Of a stretch of DNA of 47,424 nt, positions 1 to 7,952 are shown in pieces. The position numbers were made by a program, and so were the translations under genes. The notes below the pieces were generated by a model. The model had not been told where the DNA came from, made no database searches, and saw only the letters and a program-made list of their open reading frames with translations. Numbering within the stretch: the first letter of the stretch is position 1; each line of letters begins with the position of its first letter. Origin of the DNA: Insolitispirillum peregrinum (GTDB lineage Bacteria > Pseudomonadota > Alphaproteobacteria > Rhodospirillales > Rhodospirillaceae); NCBI RefSeq assembly GCF_042665255.1, contig NZ_JBHTCD010000034.1; one strand, given 5' to 3'.

Positions 1-39
1 ACCCGATGGGGTCAATTTGGCATTCTTGTGGATGTTCAT
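1..39 (-). CDS. IS481-family transposase, first 13 codons only (runs off the window)
   Basis: The minus strand reads ATG at 39 and encodes MNIHKNAKLTPSG, the usual N-terminus of IS481-family transposases. A strong ribosome site (AGGAGG, rc of 43-48) lies just upstream. The rest of the gene lies outside the window, so whether the IS is intact cannot be judged. The IS end is probably near 100-125, where the sequence reading leftward begins TGTCTCAATAGG. The family call rests on 13 residues and the ribosome site. Confidence 0.6.
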   Translation of the reverse strand, partial: MNIHKNAKLTPSG

Positions 40-161
40 GGGGCCTCCTGCTCAGGATGTGGCTTCTCGCAAAACTCACATAATTCTGCTGAGCTCCGTA
101 AACAACCTATTGAGACACGACATCTAGTGGCTTTGCATCACAGGACAGTGTGAGCAAACAC

Positions 162-189
162 AAAAAAAGTGGGGCCAGCATGACCCCAC
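162..189 (-). terminator. Intrinsic terminator downstream of the XRE-family regulator
   Basis: Read on the minus strand, a 6-bp GC stem (GTGGGG/CCCCAC, arms 184-189 and 169-174) is followed by seven T residues. It lies about 60 bp after the stop codon of the regulator gene at 250, so it most likely ends that transcript. Confidence 0.7.
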
Positions 190-249
190 AAGCAGATGCT
201 CCGTGATCGTGTCAGAGGGGATGCCCATACGGGCGCCCCCCTTTGCGGA

Positions 250-732
250 CTACTCGCGGCGGCTCATGGTTCGCAGCAAGTCCAGGACGTGCTTGCGCAT
301 GTCGAGATTGGGCAGTTTCCAATAGCAACGGACCAGCTCGAGAGTCTCGGAGCGGGACATTTCGTCCATCTCATAGGCTGGCATCGGTCGGTCAGACAGT
401 TCAATGCCGGCTTCTTCCGGCAGGTGCTGGGTCGGACGCTGCGAGGTGACATCGCCGCTGATGTCTTCAAAGAAGAACGAGATATCAACGCCCAGAACAC
501 GGGCAATATCGTAAAGACGGGATGCGGAAACGCGGTTTGAACCGCGTTCATATTTCTGAATTTGCTGGAAGGTCACACCAACGGCTGCCGCCAGCTGTTC
601 CTGGCTCATCCCCAACAGGGTCCGACGCAGGCGCAAGCGCTTCCCGACGTGCACATCAACGGGATCCGGGCCATATTCCTTCGCGGTAATGGGCTGGCGC
701 CGGCGGGGCTTGCTTGTTTCGTTATCTGTCAC
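250..732 (-). CDS. XRE/Cro-family helix-turn-helix transcriptional regulator
   Basis: A 160-residue DNA-binding regulator of the short alphaproteobacterial XRE type. From the GTG start at 732 the protein begins VTDNETSKP. An HTH_3 domain covers about residues 28-85, with MSQEQLAAAVGVTFQQIQKYE as the recognition helix region and an 'ISFFFEDI' segment typical of this subfamily after it. The C-terminal half is acidic and helical. An ATG at 762 (MRPFLGN...) and an upstream start at 867 are possible in the same frame; homologues usually begin close to the GTG chosen here. It is divergent from hisB. Target genes cannot be read from the sequence. Confidence 0.85.
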   Translation of the reverse strand: MTDNETSKPRRRQPITAKEYGPDPVDVHVGKRLRLRRTLLGMSQEQLAAAVGVTFQQIQKYERGSNRVSASRLYDIARVLGVDISFFFEDISGDVTSQRPTQHLPEEAGIELSDRPMPAYEMDEMSRSETLELVRCYWKLPNLDMRKHVLDLLRTMSRRE

Positions 733-1055
733 GTTATCACCGTTACCGAGAAACGGCCTCATCGGGCAGTCCAAAACCACTGATGAGAGCCAATGGGGTT
801 CTGTATCGCAACCATACCGATGTGGGCGGTTGTACACCACTAGAAACCTAGAACGCAATCGCACCATGAGTGCGGAGTTCGTAGTCTATACTTTATATTG
901 GTTGAGTTTTTGGGAAAAACCCGTGGCATCACCCATTTTATGTGGATGCCAACAGTCCCGAACAGACGGTTTCTGTCATGGCATCCATTGCCCGTACCGG
1001 GGTGGGCTGTTACATAAGACTGCAAACTCCCAAGTTCTCATAGGATCGTTGTGCC
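733..1055. other. Intergenic region between the XRE regulator and hisB
   Basis: This 323-bp stretch lies between the two divergent genes and must hold both promoters. I see AT-rich patches around 880-900 but no clear -35/-10 pair, no operator palindrome and no leader peptide. No gene is supported. Confidence 0.4.
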
Positions 1056-1655
1056 ATGCGGCAAGCCACTGTTGAACGCAATACCCACGAAACCCAAATC
1101 TCCGTCTCGCTCAATCTGGACGGGACTGGCGTTTATGATGTTTCGACCGGGATCGGTTTTCTGGATCACATGCTGGAACAGTTGTCGCGACATTCCCTGA
1201 TTGATCTGACGGTGCGCGCCAAGGGTGACATCCATATTGATTTTCACCATACGACCGAAGACAGTGGCATTGCTATCGGTCAGGCGGTGGCGCTGGCGCT
1301 GGGGGACCGCAAGGGGATTACCCGCTATGGTTCAGCCCTGATCCCGATGGACGAAACGCTGACGCAGGTTGCATTGGACCTGTCGAACCGCCCCTACCTG
1401 ATCTGGAAAGTGGATTTCCGCCGCGACAAGATCGGCGAGATGGATACCGAGCTGTTCAAGGAATGGTTCCAGGCGTTCGCGCAGGCAGCGGGGATCACCT
1501 TGCATGTGCAAAACCTGTACGGCGAAAACAGCCACCACATCATCGAAAGCACCTTCAAGGCGCTGGCCCGCGCCCTGCGGCAGGCGGTCGAGATCGACCC
1601 GCGCAAGGCCGATGCCGTCCCATCGACCAAAGGGGTGCTTGGCGGCTCGCTGTAA
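1056..1655 (+). CDS. hisB: Imidazoleglycerol-phosphate dehydratase HisB
   Basis: A monofunctional 199-residue IGP dehydratase that converts imidazole glycerol phosphate to imidazole acetol phosphate in cytoplasmic histidine synthesis. Recognised from the metal-binding motifs GIGFLDHMLEQ (about 47-57), DIHIDFHHTTEDSGIAIG (about 66-83, the HHTxED motif) and a second ENSHHIIES motif near 165-173, with the usual C-terminal PSTKGVL. Length matches the family. No phosphatase domain is fused, unlike in enterobacteria. It ends 1 bp before a strong palindromic terminator shared with the convergent DUF971 gene. In many alphaproteobacteria hisB heads a hisBHAF cluster; here no other his gene follows. 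Confidence 0.97.
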   Translation: MRQATVERNTHETQISVSLNLDGTGVYDVSTGIGFLDHMLEQLSRHSLIDLTVRAKGDIHIDFHHTTEDSGIAIGQAVALALGDRKGITRYGSALIPMDETLTQVALDLSNRPYLIWKVDFRRDKIGEMDTELFKEWFQAFAQAAGITLHVQNLYGENSHHIIESTFKALARALRQAVEIDPRKADAVPSTKGVLGGSL

Positions 1656-1692
1656 AAAGAAACGGGGGACCTGATGGACCCCCGTTTCTTTT
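1656..1692. terminator. Bidirectional terminator between hisB and the DUF971 gene
   Basis: A perfect 14-bp inverted repeat (AAAAGAAACGGGGG and its complement) with a 7-9 nt loop fills the gap between the convergent stop codons. A and T runs on its two sides let it act on both strands. The minus-strand gene's stop codon overlaps its edge. Confidence 0.85.
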
Positions 1693-2047
1693 ATCGCTGC
1701 AGCCCTTTGGCGGCCAGCTCGTCCAGATAGCCTTGCCACAGGCTGTCGTGGTTCAGTCCCATCTGATAGAGCGCCTGCCACGTATACAGGCCGCTGTCAT
1801 GGCGATCATCAAAGATGATCTTCAGGGCATAGTTTCCGACTTCTTCGGCCCCGACAAAGCCGACGTTGCGTTTACCGGGGACAGTCACTTTTTGATCGGG
1901 GCTGTGGCCTTGCACTTCGGCCGACGGGCTCAGCACGCGCAGGAACTCGGCGCTGAACACAAAATGTGCGCCATCGTCAAAATCGATGGTCAGCGTCCGG
2001 GTGGTGCGGTCAAGGGTGACGTCGCTGGGCCAGGGAGTGGCGCTCAT
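1691..2047 (-). CDS. DUF971 family protein (gamma-butyrobetaine hydroxylase-like N-terminal domain)
   Basis: A 118-residue small cytoplasmic protein made of one DUF971 domain. Family marks are the TRTLTIDFDDG strand near residues 15-25, FSAEFLRVLSPSAEVQGH around 30-48, and the C-terminal IIFDDRHDSGLYTW(x)8-10 signature around 77-95. The domain is found as the N-terminal part of gamma-butyrobetaine hydroxylases and as stand-alone proteins linked to Fe-S cluster or P-loop proteins. The precise role of stand-alone forms is not settled. The ATG at 2047 overlaps the TGA of the Trm112-like gene (TGATG), which implies translational coupling and fixes the start. Confidence 0.9.
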   Translation of the reverse strand: MSATPWPSDVTLDRTTRTLTIDFDDGAHFVFSAEFLRVLSPSAEVQGHSPDQKVTVPGKRNVGFVGAEEVGNYALKIIFDDRHDSGLYTWQALYQMGLNHDSLWQGYLDELAAKGLQR

Positions 2048-2244
2048 CACGCACCCTCGCCATCGAGCTGGCGGGCGGCATCAATCAGCATGATCGGGAT
2101 GCCGTCGCGGATGGGGTAGGCCAGCCCGGCTTGCGGCGAGATCAGCTCTTGCGCCTGCGGATCATAGGTCAGCGGACCTTTCGACAGCGGGCAGACCAGA
2201 ATTTCGAGCAGTTTGGGATCAACGGTACGCGGAGCTTCGGACAT
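2047..2244 (-). CDS. Trm112-family small protein
   Basis: A 65-residue Trm112/YcaR-type protein. It contains LLEILVCPLSKGPLTYD, SPQAGLAYPIRDGIPIML, the standard family pattern of a short zinc-ribbon-like fold in which bacterial versions often keep only one cysteine, as here (VCPL). Eukaryotic Trm112 activates methyltransferases; the bacterial partner is not known with certainty. The ATG at 2244 (MSEAPRTVDPKLLE) is preferred over an in-frame ATG at 2271, because the family begins about ten residues before LLEILVCP. Coupled to the downstream DUF971 gene by TGATG. Confidence 0.9.
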   Translation of the reverse strand: MSEAPRTVDPKLLEILVCPLSKGPLTYDPQAQELISPQAGLAYPIRDGIPIMLIDAARQLDGEGA

Positions 2245-2294
2245 CACGGGGTTCCTTGGAATGGCGGGCACACGGCCCGGAGCATGGTCATGCC

Positions 2295-2966
2295 CTATTG
2301 CCGCGACTGCGGTTCGTTGCCGCTGGCATAGTGGGCCATATCAAGCAGGGTCTGTAACAGGTCCGCACGATCCTGCAAGGTTTCAGCCTCCAGGATGGCC
2401 TGCTTTTCCTGCACGTCGAACGGGCAGATCATCGCCAGTGTGGTGATCAGGTCCGGGTCTTTCAGGTCTTCGAGAATGCGCAGGTTCATCGGCAGCTCAC
2501 GCTGCTGAACGAAGCCGCTCATGCTGAGCAGCAGGCGTTTGCGGTCCAGCTTCAGGGCGGGCGGCGGTGCAAGGTCATCGGCAAAGGCCCCCCACTGGGG
2601 CGAGATGACGCGATAGCCGCGCTGTCCCGGCACTTCGCCAGTGATCCGAAAGCGGATCAGGCCGGTGAGGGTGATCAGCAGGCGGCCATCACTGCTTTCG
2701 GTGAACGAGGAAATCCGCCCGGCACAGCCGACCTCACAGAGTGGCTGTCTGTCCTCGCCGGGAGACTGCTGCGCGCGCAGCGGCTGGATCATGCCAATCA
2801 TCCGGCCCGCCCCCAGCGCATCGTCAACCATGTTGAGATAGCGTGGCTCGAAAATGTTCAGCGGCAGCTTGCCCCACGGCAACAGCAAGGCCCCGGGGAG
2901 GGGAAAGACCGGCAGCGTCCGGGGCAAGGCATCAAAGCGGGGATGGAACGGGCCGGGCAAAACCAT
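2295..2966 (-). CDS. LON peptidase substrate-binding-domain protein
   Basis: A 223-residue stand-alone LON N-terminal domain without ATPase or protease parts. It shows LPRTLPVFPLPGALLLPWGKLPLNIFEPRYLNMVDDAL near residues 11-48, then GRMIGMIQP, CEVGCAGRISSF and DGRLLITLTGLIRFRI, matching the PUA-like beta domain and helical extension of the family. Lon uses this domain to recognise unfolded substrates; free-standing versions probably bind polypeptides, but their partner is unknown. The start at 2966 (MVLPGPFHPRF) fits the family better than the upstream ATG at 3023. It lies 63 bp downstream of cnoX on the same strand, a pairing common in alphaproteobacteria, and likely shares its transcript. 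Confidence 0.9.
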   Translation of the reverse strand: MVLPGPFHPRFDALPRTLPVFPLPGALLLPWGKLPLNIFEPRYLNMVDDALGAGRMIGMIQPLRAQQSPGEDRQPLCEVGCAGRISSFTESSDGRLLITLTGLIRFRITGEVPGQRGYRVISPQWGAFADDLAPPPALKLDRKRLLLSMSGFVQQRELPMNLRILEDLKDPDLITTLAMICPFDVQEKQAILEAETLQDRADLLQTLLDMAHYASGNEPQSRQ

Positions 2967-3029
2967 GGCGCCACCTATGGGGCTGGGACAACAGGGACAG
3001 GGAGGGAGGAACCCTCCCTGCACGATGAA

Positions 3030-3944
3030 TCAGGCCAGCCACACCGCCGACAGTTTACGGCGGGCAGCCTTGGTGATCGGGTCTGCATGTCCCATCGCTT
3101 CAAACAGCTTCAGCAGCTGCTTGCGGGCTTCTTCTTCGTTCCAGCTCCGGTCGCGGCGGATGCTGGCCAGCAGGATGTCACAGGCTTCTTCCTTGCGACC
3201 GGCAGCGTAGTAAGCCAGTGCCAGATCAATGTAGGCCTGATGGTCATCGGGATTGGCGGCCACTTTGGCTTCCAGCGGAGCGCAGTCGTCGGCACCCTGT
3301 GCCAGCAGCGCCAGTTCGGTGCTGATCGCCTGAATCCCGGCATGCTTTTGCAGCGCGTCCGGCAGCGAGGCGATCACCTGAGCGGCCTCGTCGTTCAGGC
3401 CGCGCGCCAGATAGCAGCGCAGCATCCCGGCAATGGCCCCGGCATGGGCCGGGTCCTGGCCCAGAATCTGCTGATAGATCTGGGTGGCAGTGTCAACGTC
3501 GCCTTCGGCGAGGAACGCGCGGGCCTGCTCCAGCGCCTCGTCCAGCACGTTGGCCCCGCCGCCGACCAGCGTGTCGATGAACCGCTTCAGCTGGCTTTCC
3601 TGCTGTGCCCCCTGAAAGGCATCGACCGGGCGCCCACCCTTGAAGGCATAGACGGTCGGGACGGTCTGAATCTGGAACTGGGCTGCGATCTGCTGTTCTT
3701 CTTCAACATTGACCTTCACCATCCGCACCTTGCCACCGGACTGGCGCACCAGCTTTTCCAGCATCGGACCCAGCGTCTTGCACGGGCCGCACCACGGTGC
3801 CCAGAAATCGACGATCACCGGCACCTGTTGCGAGGCCACCACCACGTCCTCCATGAAGGTTTCGATGGTGGTATCCTTGATCAGATCTGCACCGCCGGGC
3901 GCAGCGTTCACCGGAATCGCGGACTCGTCCAGAATGAAGGCCAT
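3030..3944 (-). CDS. cnoX: Thioredoxin-domain co-chaperone CnoX (YbbN-like)
   Basis: A 304-residue cytoplasmic protein with an N-terminal thioredoxin domain and C-terminal TPR-like helices. The active site is complete: FWAPWCGPCK, with CGPC at 52-55, followed by the cis-proline motif QTVPTVYAFKGG near 97-108. Residues 130-300 form TPR repeats (LAEGDVDTATQIYQQILGQDPAH; AANPDDHQAYIDLALAYYAAGR). E. coli CnoX/YbbN lacks a normal CxxC and protects substrates for DnaK and GroEL after oxidative stress; the intact CGPC suggests redox activity is kept. The ATG at 3944 is chosen because AAAGGA lies just upstream. First gene of the minus-strand run with the LON, Trm112 and DUF971 genes. dnaK/dnaJ are elsewhere in the window. 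Confidence 0.92.
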   Translation of the reverse strand: MAFILDESAIPVNAAPGGADLIKDTTIETFMEDVVVASQQVPVIVDFWAPWCGPCKTLGPMLEKLVRQSGGKVRMVKVNVEEEQQIAAQFQIQTVPTVYAFKGGRPVDAFQGAQQESQLKRFIDTLVGGGANVLDEALEQARAFLAEGDVDTATQIYQQILGQDPAHAGAIAGMLRCYLARGLNDEAAQVIASLPDALQKHAGIQAISTELALLAQGADDCAPLEAKVAANPDDHQAYIDLALAYYAAGRKEEACDILLASIRRDRSWNEEEARKQLLKLFEAMGHADPITKAARRKLSAVWLA

Positions 3945-4129
3945 GAAAATATCGTCCTTTTGCTCGCCTGATCCGGCAGCCAACAGCCTGCCACAGGCTT
4001 CAGATAAGGGGGGCCCCCCGCTTCCGGCAAGGCCCTGAAGATGGATCTATTGAACCCCACTCTGCCAGAGGAGGCAAAGGGGCAAACTCGCCTGATGCTG
4101 AAAAAATGAATTATTTTCGCAAAAACTTC

Positions 4130-4158
4130 TTGCCAGCCTCCTCCGGGCCGTCTATATA
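4130..4158 (+). promoter_or_regulatory. Sigma-70-type promoter for the tRNA-Gly pair
   Basis: TTGCCA at 4130-4135 and TATATA at 4153-4158 are separated by exactly 17 bp, about 70 bp upstream of the first tRNA-Gly. The same box style appears before tRNA-Arg at 15.5 kb. Inferred from sequence only. Confidence 0.65.
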
Positions 4159-4227
4159 CCCGCCACCGGCAAACGACGCCGCATCAAATCTCTGAAATGA
4201 TGCAGTGGCTGTTGGTCGGAACGCTGT

Positions 4228-4302
4228 GCGGGCGTAGCTCAGGGGTAGAGCACAACCTTGCCAAGGTTGGGGTCGAGGGTTCGAATCCCTTCGCCCGCTC
4301 CA
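4228..4302 (+). tRNA. tRNA-Gly (anticodon GCC), copy 1
   Basis: A 75-nt cloverleaf including encoded CCA. The acceptor stem is GCGGGCG/CGCCCGC, the anticodon loop is TTGCCAA, and the T arm carries GGTTCGAATCC. It decodes GGC and GGU glycine codons. Confidence 0.97.
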
Positions 4303-4362
4303 TCTTCAGGTCACCCACTTGAAGAGACGACATGATGACCATCCGGGCAACCGGAACGCTGT

Positions 4363-4437
4363 GCGGGCGTAGCTCAGGGGTAGAGCACAACCTTGCCAAG
4401 GTTGGGGTCGAGGGTTCGAATCCCTTCGCCCGCTCCA
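4363..4437 (+). tRNA. tRNA-Gly (anticodon GCC), copy 2
   Basis: Identical in all 75 positions to the copy at 4228, and preceded by the same 11-bp flank (CGGAACGCTGT). It therefore arose from a short tandem duplication of about 135 bp. The two are probably cotranscribed from the promoter at 4130 and end at the hairpin that follows. Confidence 0.97.
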
Positions 4438-4477
4438 TCAAAAAAGCCGCGAAGCTTATGCTTCGGCGGCTTTTTTG
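4438..4477 (+). terminator. Terminator after the tRNA-Gly pair
   Basis: Hairpin with arms GCCGCGAAGC and GCTTCGGCGGC (one bulged base, TTAT loop) followed by six T residues, starting right after the CCA end of copy 2. Confidence 0.85.
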
Positions 4478-4550
4478 ACGTTCAGGGTCTTGTTGATACG
4501 AAAACCGCTTCCGGCTTTTGCGCTCACCGTTTTCACAGGAAAATCCGCCC

Positions 4551-5780
4551 ATGCAGGTCTCAACCGTGGTGATCCTGACGGATTCCGTCCGCAATACCGG
4601 CGGAGCCGCCAAAGTCGCCCTCAGCAGTGCGGCGGGACTGGTGCAGGCCGGGCTGCGGGTGATCTTTGTCGGTGGCGATGACGGTGCTGTGGACCCCGGG
4701 CTGGCCGCCAGTGGGGCAGACGTCGTCTCCCTTGGGCAGCCGTCGATTTCCAACCCCGCACAACGCCGGAAAGCCTTTCTGACCGGCCTCTGGAACCGGG
4801 ATGCCGCCCACCGGCTGCGCGGCGTTCTGGCTCCCCTTGACCCGGCAACGACCGTTGTTCATCTGCACAGCTGGTCAAAGTCCCTGTCAACGTCGGTTAT
4901 CCCGGTGATTCGGCGAGGGCGCTTTCCGCTGGTTCTGACGCTGCACGATTACTTTACGGTCTGCCCCAATGGCAGCTTTTATGATCATCGGGCCCGCCAT
5001 GCCTGCCATCGCACGCCGTTGAGTGCCGGATGCGTGCTGTGCAATTGCGACGCCCGCCATGCGGTTCACAAGGCGTGGCGAGTGGCCCGGCAGGTCATCC
5101 AGCGGGGGCCGGGGCAGTTTCCGGCGGCGGTGGATGCCTTTATTGCCGTTTCGGATTTCAGCCAGCGTATCCTGCAGCCCTTTCTGCCTGCCGACACCCC
5201 GATCCACCGGGTTGATAATCCGGTCGATTGCTTCCAGTCGCCTGTCGCCAGTCCGGCGCAGGGCAAGGGAGTGTTGTACATCGGCCGCCTGTCACCGGAA
5301 AAAGGGCCGGGCCTGCTGGCCGCAGCGGCGGTCGAGGCGGGTGTGCAGGTGACCTTTGCCGGGGCTGGTGAGCAGCAGGATGAGTTGCAGGCCCGCTATC
5401 CCCAGCACATTTTCACCGGCTGGCTGTCGTTTGCCGAAATCCTGCCACTGATTGAACAGACCCGGGCGCTGATCTTGCCGTCCCTTTGGTACGAAACACT
5501 GGGCCTGACGGTTCTGGAAAGCGCTGCCCGTGGCGTTCCGGCGGTGGTGGCTGACACCTGTGCTGCCAGTGACGTGGTGGTGCCGGGGGAAACGGGCCTG
5601 TTTTTCACCGGTGGCGATCAGGCATCGTTGTCTGCCGTCCTGCGCTGCCTGTCCGATGATACGCTGGTTGCGCGGCTGGGTCTGGGGGCGTATCAGCGCT
5701 TCTGGCAGGCCCCTCCGCTACTGGAGCGGCACTGTGCCGGTTTACTGCATGTCTACCGGACGCTTGTCCCCCGTGTCTGA
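4551..5780 (+). CDS. Family 4 glycosyltransferase
   Basis: A 409-residue GT-B fold glycosyltransferase. The N-terminal domain has the glycine-rich TGGAAKVALSSAAGL loop near 14-28, a central HDYFTVCPNG segment near 132-141 and two CxxC-like clusters (CHRTPLSAGCVLCNC) near 150-166, seen in some GT4 enzymes. The C-terminal nucleotide-sugar-binding domain has YIGRLSPEKGP near 244-254 and the EX7E-type motif ETLGLTVLESAARGVPVVA-like stretch near 318-335. It probably adds a sugar to a lipid-linked surface polysaccharide; donor and acceptor cannot be told. The ATG at 4551 follows ACAGGA by ten bases. First gene of a four-gene plus-strand polysaccharide cluster. Confidence 0.85.
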   Translation: MQVSTVVILTDSVRNTGGAAKVALSSAAGLVQAGLRVIFVGGDDGAVDPGLAASGADVVSLGQPSISNPAQRRKAFLTGLWNRDAAHRLRGVLAPLDPATTVVHLHSWSKSLSTSVIPVIRRGRFPLVLTLHDYFTVCPNGSFYDHRARHACHRTPLSAGCVLCNCDARHAVHKAWRVARQVIQRGPGQFPAAVDAFIAVSDFSQRILQPFLPADTPIHRVDNPVDCFQSPVASPAQGKGVLYIGRLSPEKGPGLLAAAAVEAGVQVTFAGAGEQQDELQARYPQHIFTGWLSFAEILPLIEQTRALILPSLWYETLGLTVLESAARGVPAVVADTCAASDVVVPGETGLFFTGGDQASLSAVLRCLSDDTLVARLGLGAYQRFWQAPPLLERHCAGLLHVYRTLVPRV

Positions 5781-5939
5781 TCGGTCACAGGAGGCAGGCA
5801 AAAGAAGATTACTGTTTGTGTTACAGTAACGGTGCCCTCATGTATTTTCCCTTGATTATGGTATGACAGGGGCAACGCATCATGCAGGGCAGGTGCTCTG
5901 GGCGCGTACCGGGTTCCAGAAGGGGGTTCATGAAGGACT

Positions 5940-7007
5940 ATGAGCAAGGTTGCACTCATTACCGGCGTTACCGGACAGGACGGCAGCTATCTGGCCGAGT
6001 TGTTGCTCGAAAAGGGCTATATCGTCCACGGCATCAAGCGGCGGTCATCGTCCTTTAATACCGAACGTGTTGATCATCTGTATGTGGACAAGCACGAATG
6101 TGATCCGCGGTTCTTTCTGCATTACGGCGATCTGACCGACGCGACCAACCTGATCCGCCTGATTCAGGAAACCCAGCCGGACGAAATTTATAACCTCGGT
6201 GCCCAGAGCCACGTACAGGTGAGCTTTGAAACCCCCGAATACACCGCCAATGGTGATGGTCTGGGGACTCTGCGCCTGCTGGAAGCCATCCGCATTCTGG
6301 GGAAAACCGACTGCTGCCGTTTCTATCAGGCGTCCACCTCCGAGCTGTATGGCAAGGTGCAGGAAACGCCGCAAAAGGAAACCACACCGTTCTACCCGCG
6401 CAGCCCCTATGCGGCAGCCAAGCTGTATGCCTACTGGATCACGGTCAACTACCGCGAAGCCTATGGCATGTTTGCCACCAACGGTATCCTGTTCAACCAC
6501 GAGAGCCCCCGCCGCGGCGAGACCTTTGTCACCCGCAAGATCACCCGTGCGGTTGCTGCAATCGAACATGGCCTGCAAAAGCGCCTGTATCTGGGCAATC
6601 TGGATGCCAAGCGCGATTGGGGCCACGCCCGCGATTATGTCGAAGGCATGTGGCGTATCCTCCAGCACGATGTGGCCGAAGACTGGGTGCTGGCCACCGG
6701 TGAAACCCGTACCGTCCGCGACTTCGTCGAGCTGTCGTTTGCCGCTGTCGATCGTTCGCTCGTCTGGGAAGGCACCGGCGTGGAGGAAGTGGGCAAGGAT
6801 GCAAAGAGCGGTGAAATTCTGGTCAGCATCGATCCTCGCTATTTCCGCCCGACCGAAGTCGAGTTGTTGCTAGGCGACCCGACCAAGGCCGCGACCCGGC
6901 TGGGATGGAAGGCTACCACCACTCTGGAAGAGATGGTGCGGGAAATGGTCGCCTCGGACCTGCAGCTGATGGAAAAGCAAAAGAACCGGCGCGATATCGA
7001 AGGCTAA
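5940..7007 (+). CDS. gmd: GDP-mannose 4,6-dehydratase
   Basis: A 355-residue short-chain dehydrogenase/reductase of the extended class. It makes GDP-4-keto-6-deoxymannose from GDP-mannose, the precursor of GDP-fucose, GDP-rhamnose and GDP-perosamine. Seen are the NADP-binding TGVTGQDGSYLAE loop (8-20), KRRSSSFNTERVDHLY near 34-49, the catalytic STSELYGKVQETPQKETTPFYPRSPYAAAKLYAYW region with the YxxxK pair near 155-160, and NGILFNHESPRRGETFVTRKIT near 181-202, all diagnostic of Gmd. Preceded by GAAGGA. A reductase or aminotransferase partner (fcl, rmd, per) is not in this window, so the final sugar is unknown. Confidence 0.96.
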   Translation: MSKVALITGVTGQDGSYLAELLLEKGYIVHGIKRRSSSFNTERVDHLYVDKHECDPRFFLHYGDLTDATNLIRLIQETQPDEIYNLGAQSHVQVSFETPEYTANGDGLGTLRLLEAIRILGKTDCCRFYQASTSELYGKVQETPQKETTPFYPRSPYAAAKLYAYWITVNYREAYGMFATNGILFNHESPRRGETFVTRKITRAVAAIEHGLQKRLYLGNLDAKRDWGHARDYVEGMWRILQHDVAEDWVLATGETRTVRDFVELSFAAVDRSLVWEGTGVEEVGKDAKSGEILVSIDPRYFRPTEVELLLGDPTKAATRLGWKATTTLEEMVREMVASDLQLMEKQKNRRDIEG

Positions 7008-7078
7008 CCCAGTCTGTGAAGGATGGAGCACAGTCCACAACGAAAATGTAGACCGGCAGTGGAAAATAGAGGGACATC

Positions 7079-7951
7079 ATGAAAGGGATTATTCTGGCCG
7101 GGGGATCAGGCACGCGCCTTTATCCGCTGACCCTTTCCGTCAGTAAGCAGTTGCTGCCGATTTACAACAAACCGATGATCTATTACCCGTTGGCCACCTT
7201 GATGCTGGCGGGAATCCAGGAAATCCTGCTGATCGGCACGCCAACGGATTTGCCGGCATTTGAACGGCTGCTGGGCGATGGTGCAAAATGGGGTATTTCG
7301 ATTGAATACGCCGTGCAGCCCAGCCCCGACGGATTGGCACAGGCATTCCTGATCGGCCGGGAGTTCATCGGGCAGGGCAGCTGTGCTCTGGTGCTGGGGG
7401 ACAACATTTTCTATGGCCACAGCCTGACCGACAGGGTTCGGGGGGCAGCGGCCCGGCCAAGCGGGGCGACCGTGTTTGGCTATCATGTCACCGACCCCGA
7501 ACGATACGGGGTTGTGGCCTTTGATGCCGATGGTATCGCAACGTCGATTGAAGAAAAGCCGCTGGTCCCGAAATCATCCTGGGCTGTTACCGGGCTGTAC
7601 TTTTATGACAATCAGGTGGTTGATATTGCCGCCTCCATCCGCCCATCGGCCCGTGGGGAACTGGAGATCACCGACGTCAACAATCACTATCTGCAGCAAG
7701 GCTCCTTGCGCGTCGAGCGGTTGGGGCGTGGCTTTGCCTGGTTTGATACCGGAACCCATGACAGCCTGCTGGAAGCCAGCTCCTTCGTGCAGAGCCTGGA
7801 GCGTCGTCAGGGTTATCATATCTGTGTTCCCGAAGAAATTGCCTTCTTTAATGGCTGGATCACAGCAGAACAGCTTTATCAGCAAGGTGAAGCCCTGGCA
7901 AAAAATGGCTATGGGCATTATTTGATGCAGCTTTCCAAGGATGGATTTTGA
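7079..7951 (+). CDS. rfbA: Glucose-1-phosphate thymidylyltransferase
   Basis: A 290-residue nucleotidyltransferase making dTDP-glucose from dTTP and glucose-1-phosphate, the first step towards dTDP-rhamnose and related sugars. It begins KGIILAGGSGTRLYPLT (2-18), has the SKQLLPIYNKPMIYYPL active-site stretch, LVLGDNIFYGH near 105-115 (catalytic metal-binding Asp), IEEKP near 158-162 and RGFAWFDTGTHDSLLEAS near 218-235. Length and motifs match RfbA/RmlA closely. The usual rfbB, rfbC and rfbD neighbours are absent here, so they are either elsewhere or the dTDP-glucose is used differently. It is separated by 1 bp from the next gene. Confidence 0.95.
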   Translation: MKGIILAGGSGTRLYPLTLSVSKQLLPIYNKPMIYYPLATLMLAGIQEILLIGTPTDLPAFERLLGDGAKWGISIEYAVQPSPDGLAQAFLIGREFIGQGSCALVLGDNIFYGHSLTDRVRGAAARPSGATVFGYHVTDPERYGVVAFDADGIATSIEEKPLVPKSSWAVTGLYFYDNQVVDIAASIRPSARGELEITDVNNHYLQQGSLRVERLGRGFAWFDTGTHDSLLEASSFVQSLERRQGYHICVPEEIAFFNGWITAEQLYQQGEALAKNGYGHYLMQLSKDGF

Positions 7952-7952
7952 C

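Noticed and set aside
4184..4753. 189-codon minus-strand frame across both tRNA-Gly genes
   Set aside because: The repeated peptide MERAKGFEPSTPTLARLCS is a direct translation of the tRNA genes.
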